Positions 38,275 through 48,520 of a stretch of DNA of 64,000 nt are shown here, in pieces. The DNA lies in NCBI RefSeq assembly GCF_007474605.1, contig NZ_VHKL01000001.1, forward strand, positions 62,001-126,000. The letters run 5' to 3'. This DNA comes from Rhodoligotrophos appendicifer (GTDB taxonomy: Bacteria; Pseudomonadota; Alphaproteobacteria; Rhizobiales; Im1). A model generated the notes under the pieces. The model made no database searches. It saw only the letters and a list, made by a program, of their open reading frames with translations, and was not told the origin of the DNA. Both the position numbers and the translations under genes were made by a program. How positions within the stretch are numbered: the stretch's first letter is position 1; each line of letters begins with the position of its first letter.

Positions 38275-39393
38275 TCAGACCCGCATCGGCATCAGCACAT
38301 AGAGCGCACTGGCATCGTCCGCGTCCCGAATGACGGTCGGCGAACCTGCATCGGCGAGCAGCATCCGCGCATTGTCGCCGCCGAACTGCCCGGCGATATC
38401 GAGCAGGTAACGGGCATTGAATCCGATGTCGAGTTCCTCGGAATCATAGTCCGCGGCGACCTCTTCCTCGGCTGATCCGCTTTCGGGATTGTTGACGGTC
38501 AGCACCACGCGTCCGCTGCTGATATGCAGCTTCACCGCCCGGCCCTTTTCGCTCGAGATCGTCGACACCCGGTCGACCGCCTGCGCGAAGAGCTTCGTGT
38601 CGATCTCGAGAACCTTGTCATTATGCTTTGGAATGACCCGCTCGTAATCGGGAAACGTCCCGTCGATCAGCTTGGAGGTCAGCACGATGCCATCGAAACC
38701 GAAGCGGATCTTCGACGCCGACAGGGAGATCTCGACGCTCGCATTCTGGTCGTCGAGCAGCCTGTGCACCTCGAGCACCGTCTTCCGCGGGATGATCACT
38801 CCCGGCATGGCGGCCGCGCCGGCAGGCAGGGTCAGCTCGAACTGTGCCAATCGATGGCCGTCGGTCGCAACCGCGCGCAGTTTCGGACCGCCCTCCCCCT
38901 CGATGGCATGCAGATAGATGCCGTTGAGATAATAGCGGGTCTCCTCCGTCGAAATGGCGAAGCGGGTCCGCTCGATCATCTTCTTGAGTTCGGCGGCCTG
39001 CAGCGTGAAGCTGTTGCTGAAATCGCCGGCGGTCAGATCCGGGAACTCCTCCGGCGGCAGCGCCTGCAGCGCGAAGCGCGAGCGCCCCGCCACCACGGCG
39101 ATGCGGCCATTGTCCGGCCCCTGCTCGATGACGAGCTGGGAGCCATCCGGCAGTTTGCGCACGATATCGTACAACATATGCGCGGGCGCGGTCGTGGCCC
39201 CGGCTTGCGCCACGTCGGCCAAGACGGTCTCCACCACCTCTACATCGAGGTCGGTGGCGCTGAGGCGAACCTCTCCCTCGCTCGCATGGATGAGAACATT
39301 CGACAGGATCGGAATGGTGTTCCGACGCTCCACGACGCTCTGCACGTGGTTCAGCGCTTTGAGAAAGGCCGCCCGTTCGATGGTGACCTTCAT
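38275..39393 (-). CDS. dnaN: DNA polymerase III sliding clamp (beta subunit)
   Basis: A 372-residue clamp with three repeated domains. The start MKVTIERAAFLKALNHVQ and IPILSNVLIHA are typical; YYLNGIYLH and VATDGHRLAQFEL mark the second domain, and the C terminus ends in YVLMPMRV, the conserved MPMR(L/V) that forms the protein-binding pocket. CGGAG lies eight bases upstream of the ATG. It follows dnaA with a gap of 225 bases and has its own space for a promoter. Confidence 0.97.
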   Translation of the reverse strand: MKVTIERAAFLKALNHVQSVVERRNTIPILSNVLIHASEGEVRLSATDLDVEVVETVLADVAQAGATTAPAHMLYDIVRKLPDGSQLVIEQGPDNGRIAVVAGRSRFALQALPPEEFPDLTAGDFSNSFTLQAAELKKMIERTRFAISTEETRYYLNGIYLHAIEGEGGPKLRAVATDGHRLAQFELTLPAGAAAMPGVIIPRKTVLEVHRLLDDQNASVEISLSASKIRFGFDGIVLTSKLIDGTFPDYERVIPKHNDKVLEIDTKLFAQAVDRVSTISSEKGRAVKLHISSGRVVLTVNNPESGSAEEEVAADYDSEELDIGFNARYLLDIAGQFGGDNARMLLADAGSPTVIRDADDASALYVLMPMRV

Positions 39394-39618
39394 GGTCGCA
39401 ACTCCGCTCTTCTAATTCTGCATACTCCGCTTGCCTTCCGCGGCTTTCGCATCCGCCGCAGCGAATCACGATCCGCTGTCGCCAGATTTCCCGATTATTG
39501 GAGGACAAGGAGGAGTCTCGGCAATCTGCCCGGTAGACTTTGTACCGGATTTACGGTCGCGGCAAGCCCCGGTGAGTGACTGCGGGATCAATCCGGGGGC
39601 TTGGGCGTCGTAACCGTC

Positions 39619-41070
39619 CTAGGGCTGCTCCAGCAACTTCGTCAGCAGGACCACCTCGCGCTGGAGCTGCTCGTCCTTCTGCAGCAGTTCTTCGACCTTC
39701 CGCACCGCATGGAGCACGGTCGAATGGTCCCGCCCCCCGAACCTCCGCCCGATCTCCGGCAGCGATCGTGACGTGAGCCGCTTCGCCAGATACATGCCCA
39801 CCTGCCGTGGCCGCACGATGGATCGCGCCCGGCGCGGCGAGAGCAGGTCCGACTTCGCCACATTGTAGTGCCGGCCGACGATGCGCATGATGTCGTCGAT
39901 CTTGATGCGTTGCAGGTCCACAGGTTGCACCAGGTCGCGCAGCGCCGATGCGGCGAGACCGACCGACATCGTCTCCTGGACCACCTGCTGATGCGCGATC
40001 ACGCGGATGAGTGCACCTTCAAGTTCCCGTCCGCCGCCATTGACCCTGTTGGCGATGAATTCCACCACGTCTTCCGGGACGGCGACGCTGGGATCGCGCT
40101 TCACGGCATGCAGAAGGCGCATCGCCAGCATCTGCTTCTTCAGGCCGAGCTCTGGGGGCTGGATATCGACCACGAGCCCTCCCGCCAGCCGCGACCGCAT
40201 CCGCGCATCGATGCTGTCGAGCTGTGTCGGCGGCACATCGGCGGCCACGATCACCTGGCGTTTCGCATCCACCAGAGAATTGAACGTATGCAGGAATTCC
40301 TGCAGCATGGACTTGCCCTGCAGGAACTGGAAGTCATCGATCAGCAGCACGTCGATCGACTGGAAGAAGTCCTTGAACGGGATGACATCGCGGGCGCGCA
40401 GGGCCGAGATGAAATGATACATGAACCGTTCGGCGCTGAGGAACTGGACCCGGCGTGACGGCTGTTCGGTCCGGATCCGCCAGGCGATCGCATTCAGGAG
40501 ATGCGTCTTTCCCAACCCCGAGAGCGAATGGATGTAGAGCGGGTTGAAACTGACTGGCGCATCCGCCGCAGCATCCGCCACGCGCATCGCGGCGGCATGT
40601 GCCAAGGCATTCGACCGCCCCATGATGAAGCTTTCGAACGTGAGCGCGGGATCGAGGGGAGTCCCTCTGTCGGTTGGGTCCTTTGCCGGCGGTCTGGCGC
40701 GGCTCGCCATCGGGGTCTCCGCCACCCGTGGAGCCTCGCGGACCGGTTCCGGCCGCACCACGTCGACGGCCCCTTCTCGGCGCGCCGGCTTTGCAGCACC
40801 CCGGCTGCGCACTTTGATCACCACTTCCTGCACGTCGCTGAATTCGGCGGCCGCGAGCTTGACCAGCTTGTCGAGATAGTGGGACTGGACCCAGTTCTTC
40901 AGGAACCGCGTCGGCACCGAGACATGAAGCTGTCCAGGATCCCGGCCCTCCACATCCATTCTCGCGAACCAGCTGGAGAACAGGTCTTCGCCCAACTCGC
41001 CTTTCAGTCGATCGGCTATGCGTCTCCAAGCTGTCGCCAACTCGGCAGAATTCTCCCGTTCGAACGCCAC
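39619..41070 (-). CDS. dnaA: chromosomal replication initiator DnaA
   Basis: About 483 residues from the GTG at 41070. Domain I is [22 protein letters not shown]; domain III has Walker [10 protein letters not shown], Walker [13 protein letters not shown], sensor segments and the arginine finger region; domain IV ends with [18 protein letters not shown], the DnaA-box-binding signature. An in-frame ATG at 41256 would add 62 residues; those codons are less GC3-biased than the rest and do not resemble domain I, and GAGGGG precedes the GTG, so I prefer the shorter form, with moderate certainty. The upstream gap is the candidate origin. Confidence 0.94.
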   Translation of the reverse strand: MAFERENSAELATAWRRIADRLKGELGEDLFSSWFARMDVEGRDPGQLHVSVPTRFLKNWVQSHYLDKLVKLAAAEFSDVQEVVIKVRSRGAAKPARREGAVDVVRPEPVREAPRVAETPMASRARPPAKDPTDRGTPLDPALTFESFIMGRSNALAHAAAMRVADAAADAPVSFNPLYIHSLSGLGKTHLLNAIAWRIRTEQPSRRVQFLSAERFMYHFISALRARDVIPFKDFFQSIDVLLIDDFQFLQGKSMLQEFLHTFNSLVDAKRQVIVAADVPPTQLDSIDARMRSRLAGGLVVDIQPPELGLKKQMLAMRLLHAVKRDPSVAVPEDVVEFIANRVNGGGRELEGALIRVIAHQQVVQETMSVGLAASALRDLVQPVDLQRIKIDDIMRIVGRHYNVAKSDLLSPRRARSIVRPRQVGMYLAKRLTSRSLPEIGRRFGGRDHSTVLHAVRKVEELLQKDEQLQREVVLLTKLLEQP

Positions 41071-42089
41071 TCCCGTGTTCCCCTCATATTCGCCGCCTAC
41101 CGACGCGACAGACCCCCGTGCTGAGTAAGCCAGGACAGGGCGCACATATTTTTCGGCGTAAATTTCGAAACGCTTCGCAGTCGCCGGTTCGTGAACGCCG
41201 CATACGGCCTCTTCACGCCCGCGTCCCGCGACCCGCACCAACCCGATACTCTTCATCTAGACCCCCGTTGCGCCACCGGGTCGTGGCACATCTCACCAAT
41301 GCAGGCGCGATGGTCTCGGCACCTGCGGCAATAGATGTTGGCTGCGTGCTAAAGCGCCGCGGCGAACCCGCGTGGATCCCTGGCGATCGCCATGTCCATG
41401 GCGAGAGGGAATTCTGGTTTCGTGTCGGCTGGCATGAGGGATAGGCTTGGAAGGGGACGCGCCCCGCAGACCGCTGGCCTCCGCCCCATCACAGCTGCAT
41501 GCCCGAGGACAGACCTTAAATTGACGGCAGAGTTTAAATCGCTCCGCTCCCCCTTGTACCCAATGTCCCGCATCAAACTAACCTTTCGAGATGGCACAAA
41601 AATCCTCACTCGAGAACCGCAAGGGCACCCAAGGCACAACAACCAAAACGCGCATTTGATGTGGCGGACAAACGGCTAAAAAGTCTTAAATCTAAGCTGC
41701 CGCATGTCCTCCGCCACAGGTTGACACCACTTCCAAAGGAGCCAAGGCCCTGAAATTTGACCGCCCCTCTGAAGCGCCGGCAAACATTACACGGCACCGC
41801 CGGTCATGACAACAGGCAAGGGGATATACATCCGTACACGGATTAATATTTGCTGATACTGGCGCGAACCCTCTCACTTGCTGGATCTTAACAAGTTATT
41901 GAGTCATCGAATGAATCCGCGGCCGTCTGAACATTTGCGAAAAAGCCGCAGAATTCTGCGTTTTGCTCGTTCTGTGATTTTTGTGCAGCATCGTGACGGG
42001 CTCGGCGCGGCAGCCGTCAAACTCGGTCCCGGTAACCATTTGTTCTGACGCGGGAAAACACAATCATTCTGTGTACGGACTATTAGGGT
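41071..42089. other. gene-free AT-richer gap between dnaA and rpsT, candidate origin region
   Basis: About 1 kb without a credible gene. The half nearest rpsT (41500-42090) is clearly richer in A+T than its surroundings. It contains a quasi-palindrome TCCGTACACGGA at 41831-41842, a related GTGTACGGA at 42071-42079, two GANTC sites 12 bases apart (41901 and 41913), inverted copies of TGTGGCGGA (about 41660 and 41708), and a 14-base perfect palindrome. Clear DnaA boxes (TTATCCACA) were not found, so this may be only the dnaA promoter and leader. Confidence 0.3.
41941..41964. repeat. perfect 14-bp palindrome with A4/T4 flanks
   Basis: CGCAGAATTCTGCG at 41947-41960 is its own reverse complement and is framed by AAAA on the left and TTTT on the right. 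It could be a protein-binding site or, on the plus strand, a small terminator hairpin followed by Ts. Confidence 0.6.
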
Positions 42090-42123
42090 AAAATAAAGGG
42101 CGCGCCGGTCACCCAGCGCGCCC
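42090..42123 (-). terminator. rho-independent terminator after rpsT
   Basis: Arms GGGCGCGC (42098-42105) and GCGCGCCC (42116-42123) pair perfectly over a 10-base loop; on the minus strand the stem is followed by TTTATTTT. It lies 22 bases beyond the rpsT stop. Confidence 0.85.
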
Positions 42124-42145
42124 ATAAATTCATGACAGCTAGATG

Positions 42146-42412
42146 TCAGGCGGAAAGGGCCTTGACCCTTTTTGTCAGGCGGGAAATCTTCCTGGACGCG
42201 GTGTTCCTGTGCAACACGCCCTTCTTGGCCCCGCGCACAATTTCAGGTTGCGCGTTCTTCATGGCCAACTCGGCTGCGGCGGCATCGCCGCTGGCGATGG
42301 CTTCCTCGACTTTGACGATGAAAGTCCGAACCCGGCTCCGACGCGAGGTATTGACCTCGGTGCGCCTCTCGGTCTGGCGAATGGCCTTCTTAGCCGAACG
42401 GGTGTTGGCCAT
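42146..42412 (-). CDS. rpsT: 30S ribosomal protein S20
   Basis: An 88-residue basic protein starting [17 protein letters not shown], the standard S20 beginning, and ending [10 protein letters not shown]. It binds 16S rRNA in the body of the small subunit. ATG at 42412 is preceded by GAGG; the frame open upstream does not match the family. Followed by a clear terminator. The position next to dnaA is a rhizobial hallmark. Confidence 0.97.
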   Translation of the reverse strand: MANTRSAKKAIRQTERRTEVNTSRRSRVRTFIVKVEEAIASGDAAAAELAMKNAQPEIVRGAKKGVLHRNTASRKISRLTKRVKALSA

Positions 42413-42555
42413 GGCGACAGCTACCTCTTGATCCTGTAAATGGGTTGGGGAGCGCCAACCCGCAGGCCCGGCGCTCTCCACAGGCGGCGCTTATACCCAT
42501 TGAGCCGCCCAGCGTCAACTCGCCGGCCGCCAAAATATGCGCGCCGACCTCCATC

Positions 42556-43329
42556 TTATCGGTTCTTGAAGTTGGGCGACCGCTTTTCGACGAAAGCCGT
42601 CATGCCTTCTTTTTGGTCCTCGGACGCGAACATGGATTGGAAAACGCGCCGCTCGAAGCGGACGCCCTCCGTCAGCGTCGTCTCATAGGCCCTGTTCACC
42701 GTCTCCTTTGCCAGCATCACGATCGGCAGCGAGAACGAGGCGATCTTCTCCGCCGTCTTCAGGGCTTCGGCCATCAGCTCCCCCGCAGGAACCACCCGGC
42801 TGACCAAGCCGGACCGCTCGGCTTCCGCAGCGTCCATCATCCGCCCGGTCAGCACCATCTCCATCGCCTTCGACTTGCCGACGAACCGCGTGAGCCTTTG
42901 CGTGCCGCCCGCTCCTGGCATGACCCCGAGAGTGATCTCAGGCTGCCCGAACTTCGCCGTATCCGAAGCGATGATGAAGTCGCACATCATGGCGAGCTCG
43001 CAGCCACCGCCCAGCGCGTAGCCGGAAACGGCCGCGATGATCGGCTTTCTCGCCTGCGAGACCCGGTCCCAGGAGGTGAGAAAGTCGCCGAGATAGGCAT
43101 CCATGTAGGACTTCGACTGCATCTCCTTGATGTCGGCGCCGGCCGCGAACGCCTTCTCGCTGCCGGTCAAGACCACGCAGCCGATCTCCTCGTCGCCATC
43201 GAAGCCGCTGAGTGCTGTGAAAACCTCTCCCATCAGGGCTGAGTTCAGTGCGTTCAGCGCCTTGGGCCGGTTGAGCGTGATGACGCCTACGCGGCCGCGG
43301 GTTTCGACGATGATGTTGTCATAAGCCAT
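42556..43329 (-). CDS. enoyl-CoA hydratase (crotonase)
   Basis: A 257-residue crotonase. AAGADIKEM forms the first part of the oxyanion hole, [11 protein letters not shown] carries the first catalytic Glu and [18 protein letters not shown] the second, matching the two glutamates of rat mitochondrial hydratase. It adds water to short-chain 2-enoyl-CoA. Length is standard. It lies between rpsT and mutM on the same strand, a conserved rhizobial neighbourhood; a GAGGAC precedes the ATG. Confidence 0.93.
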   Translation of the reverse strand: MAYDNIIVETRGRVGVITLNRPKALNALNSALMGEVFTALSGFDGDEEIGCVVLTGSEKAFAAGADIKEMQSKSYMDAYLGDFLTSWDRVSQARKPIIAAVSGYALGGGCELAMMCDFIIASDTAKFGQPEITLGVMPGAGGTQRLTRFVGKSKAMEMVLTGRMMDAAEAERSGLVSRVVPAGELMAEALKTAEKIASFSLPIVMLAKETVNRAYETTLTEGVRFERRVFQSMFASEDQKEGMTAFVEKRSPNFKNR

Positions 43330-43484
43330 GCGGATGTCCTCGTCCTGGGAAGCGGCGCCACTCTACTGAAGATCCATTCATGCGCAACCCACCGATCGGA
43401 AACCGCTTGAACCTCCGGCGGGATGAGCGGGGTGGAACGAAGGAAAGCGCGATATCCCGCCGGCACAGGATTACTACACGGCTC

Positions 43485-44375
43485 CTAGCGTTGGCAGGTG
43501 CCGCAGTAAAAGGTCGACCGCCCGCTTTGGACCACGCGCTCGACGAAGCCCCGGCATCCCTCTCGCCGGCAGGGTTTTCCATCCCGGTCATAGACGTCGA
43601 AACTGTGCTGGAAATAGCCGAGCTCGCCGTCTGCCTGGGCAAAATCGCGCAGCGACGAGCCCCCCGCGCTGATCGCTTCCCTGAGTACACTTTTGATGCT
43701 GTCGATGAGCAGCCGCGTTCGCGCCGTCGCTTTGCCGTCCTTGGCAATCGTGCCTGCCAGCCTGAGCGGCGAGAGCTTGGCCCTGAACAGCGCCTCGCAG
43801 ACATAGATGTTCCCCAGTCCGGCGACCAGTCTCTGGTCCAGCAGGGCGGCCTTGAGGGGCGCCTTCTTCCCCTCCAGCTTCCGCGCCAGATAGGCGGCGT
43901 CGAACCCCTCGTCCAGCGGTTCGATCCCGATGCCCTTCAGCAGCCAGTGCTCGCTGAGCTCCGCCTCCGCCACCAGGTCCATGAACCCGAAGCGCCTTGG
44001 ATCCGCATAGACGATGCGCGTCCCTTCATCCGTCTCGAAGACGACATGGTCGTGCGGGCCATTGCCTGCTCCTGCGGTCGACGGGTGATAGAAGATCCCC
44101 GGCCGCTGTGCCACGCCCTCCGCCGGCAGCACGGTGAACCGGCCTGACATGCCCAGATGCATGATCAGCACCTCGTTCCGGTCCGTATGGCCGAGAATAT
44201 ACTTCGCCCTGCGGTCCAAAGCCTCCACGCGGGCGCCCTGGAGCCTCTCGGCAAAGCCGTGCGGCAGCGGAAATCTCAGATCCGGCCGGCGGAGCAAGAC
44301 CCGGGTGATCCTGTGTCCCACCAGGGCATCCGTGAGCCCTCGACGAACGGTCTCCACCTCGGGCAGTTCAGGCAT
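43485..44375 (-). CDS. mutM: formamidopyrimidine-DNA glycosylase
   Basis: A 296-residue DNA repair glycosylase/AP lyase for 8-oxoguanine. [14 protein letters not shown] supplies the catalytic Pro2 and Glu3; the C-terminal zinc finger is present as CRREGC ... FYCGTCQR with four Cys. Conserved LGMSGR and DPRRFG segments are also visible. Start at 44375 is fixed by the need for Pro2; the longer frame adds 13 residues. Divergent from ubiE with a 102-base gap. Confidence 0.96.
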   Translation of the reverse strand: MPELPEVETVRRGLTDALVGHRITRVLLRRPDLRFPLPHGFAERLQGARVEALDRRAKYILGHTDRNEVLIMHLGMSGRFTVLPAEGVAQRPGIFYHPSTAGAGNGPHDHVVFETDEGTRIVYADPRRFGFMDLVAEAELSEHWLLKGIGIEPLDEGFDAAYLARKLEGKKAPLKAALLDQRLVAGLGNIYVCEALFRAKLSPLRLAGTIAKDGKATARTRLLIDSIKSVLREAISAGGSSLRDFAQADGELGYFQHSFDVYDRDGKPCRREGCRGFVERVVQSGRSTFYCGTCQR

Positions 44376-44477
44376 CGAGACCGTTCCACGTTGAATTGAC
44401 CAAGATTGCAGCAATACGCGAGCGCGGTCGGCGGTGCCAATAGCCTTGTGCGCCTGCCTGCGCTATGGTCCCGCCCC

Positions 44478-45251
44478 ATGATCCGCGATACCGACCAAAC
44501 CGATCCCACCGCCCCCTTTGGCTACCGCACCGTCGCCGCTGCCGACAAGCAGGGCCTGGTCAATGATGTCTTCGCCAAAGTGGCCCATCGCTACGACGTG
44601 ATGAATGATCTGATGTCTGGAGGCCTCCATCGCCTCTGGAAGGATGACATGGTCACCTGGCTGAACCCCCCGACCAATGCTCGGCCCTATCATGTGCTCG
44701 ACGTGGCCGGCGGGACCGGCGACATCGCACAGCGCATCTTGAAGCGCGGCGGAACGGGCTGCCGCGTCACCCTCGCCGACATCTCTCCCGAAATGGCGAT
44801 CGAGGGGCGCCGGCGTGCCCGCGAGCATCTGCCCGATGCGCAGCTTCGCTTCACGGTCGGCAACGCCGAGGCCCTGCCTTTCCCCGACCGCTCCTTCGAT
44901 GCCTATACGATTGCCTTCGGGATCCGCAACGTCACCAACATCTCCAAGGCGCTGGCCGAGGCCTATCGCGTCTTGAAGCCGGGGGGCCGCTTCCTCTGCC
45001 TTGAGTTCTCGGAAGTCGACATTCCCGGGATCTCCGCCCTCTACGACGCCTATTCCTTCACGGCCATTCCCGCCATCGGCAAGGTCGTGACGGGAGATGG
45101 CGCCCCCTATCGCTATCTCGTCGAGAGCATCCGCACCTTTCCGAACCAGGAAGCGTTTAAGGTCCTGATCTCCGCCAGTGGCTTCTCCCAGGTGAAGTAC
45201 CGCAATTACTCCGGCGGTATCGTGGCGGTTCACTCCGCTTGGCGCTTGTAA
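44478..45251 (+). CDS. ubiE: ubiquinone/menaquinone biosynthesis C-methyltransferase
   Basis: A 257-residue SAM-dependent methyltransferase. [20 protein letters not shown] and [18 protein letters not shown] are the UbiE N-terminal signature, [12 protein letters not shown] the SAM-binding motif, and the C-terminal [17 protein letters not shown] the second signature. It methylates carbon 5 of the quinone ring. First gene of ubiE-ubiB-coaBC-dut-moeB, a conserved group in rhizobia. Confidence 0.96.
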   Translation: MIRDTDQTDPTAPFGYRTVAAADKQGLVNDVFAKVAHRYDVMNDLMSGGLHRLWKDDMVTWLNPPTNARPYHVLDVAGGTGDIAQRILKRGGTGCRVTLADISPEMAIEGRRRAREHLPDAQLRFTVGNAEALPFPDRSFDAYTIAFGIRNVTNISKALAEAYRVLKPGGRFLCLEFSEVDIPGISALYDAYSFTAIPAIGKVVTGDGAPYRYLVESIRTFPNQEAFKVLISASGFSQVKYRNYSGGIVAVHSAWRL

Positions 45252-45269
45252 GCCGGGATGCCAAACTGA

Positions 45270-46850
45270 ATGGCGACCCGCATCGGCCATATCATGACCC
45301 TGTTCGGCACCATGTGGGTCCTTGCCCGCCACGATGCCTTTGCAGGCATGGACGAGCTGCCGGACCTTCCTGCCCCCGCCCGCACCGGACTGAGGCTGAT
45401 GCGCCGCCTCGCGCGCAAGAAGAAGAGCAGGCACAAGGGTCTCGCCCCGGCCATCGTCGAGCTCGGCCCCAGTTACATCAAGCTGGGCCAGTTCCTCGCC
45501 ACGCGCGCCGACATCGTAGGGACTGAACGGGCCGCCGAACTCTCGGAGCTTCAGGATAGGCTCCCTCCCTTCTCCCGCAAGCGCGCACTTCAGGAGATCC
45601 GCCAGAGCCTCGGCTCCGATCCCGCTCTGATCTTCGAGGAGATCGGCCCTCCCATCGCCGCGGCCTCCATTGCCCAGGTCCACAAGGCGACCATCCGCGA
45701 GTTCGACGGGACCACCCGAGAGGTCGCGGTGAAGGTGCTCCGCCCCGGAATCGAGGGCCGCTTCGCCCGCGACCTCGATTCCTTCTTCTTCGCCGCGCGT
45801 TGGCTCGAGCGCCACAGCCCTCCGGCCCGACGCCTCCGCCCCGTCCAGACCGTCGAGACCCTCGCCCAGTCGGTCAAGCTCGAGATGGACCTCCGCATGG
45901 AGGCCGCCGCCATCTCCGAAATCGCCGAGAACACGGTCGGGGACCCGGGCTTCCGCGTACCCCGGATCGACTGGGAGCGGACCGGCCGGCGCGTGCTGAC
46001 CACCGAATGGATCGACGGCACGCCCCTGAGCGACATCGCGGCGCTGCGGGAGCGGGGCGTGGACTTCGTCGCCTTGGGCGAGACCATCATCCAGAGCTTC
46101 TTGCGCCACGCGATCCGGGACGGGTTCTTCCATGCCGACATGCATCAGGGGAACCTCTTCGTAGATCATGACGGTCTTCTCGTTGCCGTCGACTTCGGCA
46201 TCACGGGCCGCCTCAGCCTCAAGGACCGCCGCTTCCTTGCCGAAATCTTGTGGGGCTTCATCAATCGCAACTATCGGCGCGTGGCCGAGGTCCATTTCGA
46301 GGCCGGCTACGTCCCTGCCGACCAGTCCACCGACCTCTTCGCCCAGGCCCTGCGGGCGATCGGCGAACCGCTCATGGGCAAGCAGGCCGATCAGATTTCC
46401 ATGGCGCGGGTGCTCGGCCAGCTGTTCACCGTCACCGAGCAGTTCAACATGGCCACCCAGCCGCAGCTCCTGCTCTTGCAGAAGACGATGGTCGTCGTCG
46501 AGGGCGTCGCGCGCAGCTTCAACCCGCAACTCAACATGTGGGACACTGCGGAGCCTGTGGTCCGCCGCTGGGCAGAGGAGCATCTCGGCCCCAGCGCCTA
46601 TCTTCACGACGCAGCCGAAGGAGCCGCTCTTCTTGGACGCGTCTTCGGCAACCTGCCCGAACTTTTCAACGACGCCGAGCGCACCGCGAGGATGCTCTCC
46701 GCCATGGCCGACGCCGGCGGCATAAAGCTCGACAGGACGACCAGTGAATCTCTTGCAGCGGCAGGCAGCCGTCACGATCTGACCACCAGGATGGCGATCT
46801 GGATCGGCGCGCTTGCGCTCGTGGCCCTCGCCGTCAGTCAATTTGTGTAG
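45270..46850 (+). CDS. ubiB: UbiB-family atypical kinase for ubiquinone synthesis
   Basis: A 526-residue ABC1/ADCK-like protein. The KxGQ motif is in YIKLGQFLATRAD, the Ala-rich loop near AAASIAQVHKA, and the metal-binding VDFGITGRLS and HADMHQGNLF are visible. The C terminus has a hydrophobic segment (MAIWIGALALVALAVSQFV) that would anchor it in the membrane. It supports ubiquinone synthesis, probably as an ATPase or lipid kinase. 19 bases after ubiE. Confidence 0.95.
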   Translation: MATRIGHIMTLFGTMWVLARHDAFAGMDELPDLPAPARTGLRLMRRLARKKKSRHKGLAPAIVELGPSYIKLGQFLATRADIVGTERAAELSELQDRLPPFSRKRALQEIRQSLGSDPALIFEEIGPPIAAASIAQVHKATIREFDGTTREVAVKVLRPGIEGRFARDLDSFFFAARWLERHSPPARRLRPVQTVETLAQSVKLEMDLRMEAAAISEIAENTVGDPGFRVPRIDWERTGRRVLTTEWIDGTPLSDIAALRERGVDFVALGETIIQSFLRHAIRDGFFHADMHQGNLFVDHDGLLVAVDFGITGRLSLKDRRFLAEILWGFINRNYRRVAEVHFEAGYVPADQSTDLFAQALRAIGEPLMGKQADQISMARVLGQLFTVTEQFNMATQPQLLLLQKTMVVVEGVARSFNPQLNMWDTAEPVVRRWAEEHLGPSAYLHDAAEGAALLGRVFGNLPELFNDAERTARMLSAMADAGGIKLDRTTSESLAAAGSRHDLTTRMAIWIGALALVALAVSQFV

Positions 46851-46862
46851 GACTTCCATCTC

Positions 46863-48074
46863 ATGCTCGACGGAAAGCGCATCCTGCTCGTCATCGGCGG
46901 CGGCATCGCGGCGTACAAGACCCTGACCCTGATCCGCCGCCTTCGGGAACGGGGGGCCTCGGTGCGCGCGATCCTCACCAGGGCGGGCGCCGAGTTCGTC
47001 ACGCCTCTGTCCGTCGCCAGCCTGACGGAAAGCAAGGTCTTCACCGACCTGTTCAGCCTGACCGACGAAGCCGAGATGGGGCACATCCAGCTCTCCCGCT
47101 CCGCCGATCTGATCGTCGTCGCCCCTGCCACGGCAGACCTCATGGCCAAGATGGCCACCGGCCAGGCGGACGATCTGGCGACCACCACACTGCTCGCCAC
47201 CGATGCCCCCGTGCTCATCGCTCCGGCAATGAACGTCCGCATGTGGGACCATCCCGCCACCCGTCGCAATCTGGCCCAGCTGCGTGCCGACGGCATCCTC
47301 ACCGTCGGACCGGAGCAAGGAGACATGGCCTGCGGCGAGTATGGCTACGGCCGGATGTCGGAGCCGGAAGCCATCATCGCAGTGGCGGAAAATCATTTCG
47401 CACCCGAAATGAGTGGCCCTTTGCGCGGCCTGAAGGTGCTGATCACCGCTGGCCCGACCCATGAGCCCATCGATCCCGTGCGCTACATCGCCAACCGCTC
47501 CTCCGGCCAGCAGGGCTATGCCCTCGCCGCCGCGAGTCATCGTGCAGGGGCGGAGACGGTTCTCGTGACCGGCCCCACCAATCTCGAGATTCCCGCCGGC
47601 GTCACCGTCCACCGGGTCGAGTCCGCCCGCGAGATGCTGGCCGCCTGCGAGGCCGAGCTCCCCTGCGACGTCGCCATTTTCGCCGCAGCGGTTGCCGACT
47701 GGCGCGTCGATCACGCGGCCGCGCAGAAGATCAAGAAGCACAATGGCGAGACGCCGCACCTTGACCTGATCGAGAACCCCGACATTCTCCGCACCCTCGC
47801 CACCTCCGATCGGCGCCCCCGCCTGGTCGTCGGCTTCGCTGCCGAAACCGAGAATGTGGTCGATAACGCGCGCACGAAGCTGGCGAAGAAGGGCTGCGAC
47901 TGGATCGTCGCCAATGATGTCTCGCCGGGGACGGGCATCATGGGGGGCGCGAACAACACCGTTCACCTCGTCACGGCGGATTCGGTGGAGGATTGGCCGA
48001 ATCTGCCCAAGATCCGGGTGGCGGAGCGCCTGGTCGCAAGAATTGCCGGCGCCTTGTCGGATGTCGAACCGTGA
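46863..48074 (+). CDS. coaBC: bifunctional phosphopantothenoylcysteine decarboxylase/phosphopantothenate-cysteine ligase
   Basis: A 403-residue two-domain enzyme of CoA synthesis. The CoaC half has the flavin-binding GGGIAAYK and the AMNVRMWD substrate segment with the Asn; the CoaB half has [21 protein letters not shown] as its start, a VTGPTNL strand and the [12 protein letters not shown] loop. It makes 4'-phosphopantetheine in two steps. It overlaps dut by four bases. Confidence 0.96.
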   Translation: MLDGKRILLVIGGGIAAYKTLTLIRRLRERGASVRAILTRAGAEFVTPLSVASLTESKVFTDLFSLTDEAEMGHIQLSRSADLIVVAPATADLMAKMATGQADDLATTTLLATDAPVLIAPAMNVRMWDHPATRRNLAQLRADGILTVGPEQGDMACGEYGYGRMSEPEAIIAVAENHFAPEMSGPLRGLKVLITAGPTHEPIDPVRYIANRSSGQQGYALAAASHRAGAETVLVTGPTNLEIPAGVTVHRVESAREMLAACEAELPCDVAIFAAAVADWRVDHAAAQKIKKHNGETPHLDLIENPDILRTLATSDRRPRLVVGFAAETENVVDNARTKLAKKGCDWIVANDVSPGTGIMGGANNTVHLVTADSVEDWPNLPKIRVAERLVARIAGALSDVEP

Positions 48075-48520
48075 CGGTCGCCATTGCGGTCCGCCGCCTC
48101 GACCATGGCGCAGACCTGCCCTTGCCGGCATACGAAACGGACCAGGCCGCCGGCATGGATCTGCGGGCCGCCATCACCGCACCGCTCACCCTCTCTCCGG
48201 GCGAGCGCAGCCTCGTCCCCTCTGGCCTGGCGATCGCCCTGCCCCCGGGATACGAGGCCCAGATCCGCCCGCGCTCCGGGCTGGCCCTGAAGCACGGGGT
48301 CACCTGCCTCAACACCCCCGGCACGATCGACGCCGATTACCGTGGCGAGATCAAGGTGCTGCTCATCAATCTCGGCCGGGAGCCGCTGACCATCGAGCGC
48401 GGCGATCGCATTGCACAGATGATCGTGAGCCCCGTCTCCCGTGCCTCCTGGCGGGAGGTCGCGAGCCTCGACGACACCAGTCGCGGAGCGGGCGGATTTG
48501 GATCCTCGGGGCGGGCATGA
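48071..48520 (+). CDS. dut: dUTP diphosphatase
   Basis: A 149-residue trimeric dUTPase with its five motifs: [39 protein letters not shown] and the C-terminal [10 protein letters not shown]. It breaks down dUTP to keep uracil out of DNA and supplies dUMP. GTG start overlaps the coaBC stop (GTGA), and its stop overlaps the next ATG. Confidence 0.96.
   Translation: MTVAIAVRRLDHGADLPLPAYETDQAAGMDLRAAITAPLTLSPGERSLVPSGLAIALPPGYEAQIRPRSGLALKHGVTCLNTPGTIDADYRGEIKVLLINLGREPLTIERGDRIAQMIVSPVSRASWREVASLDDTSRGAGGFGSSGRA

Noticed and set aside
41392-41679. 95-codon plus-strand frame in the dnaA-rpsT gap
   Set aside because: No ribosome binding site, no family resemblance, and it runs through the AT-rich part; treated as chance.
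44463-48131. 1222-codon open frame on the minus strand across ubiE, ubiB and coaBC
   Set aside because: It lies opposite three well-identified genes with intact motifs. Such long mirror frames arise in GC-rich DNA from codon bias; its product is low in recognisable structure.
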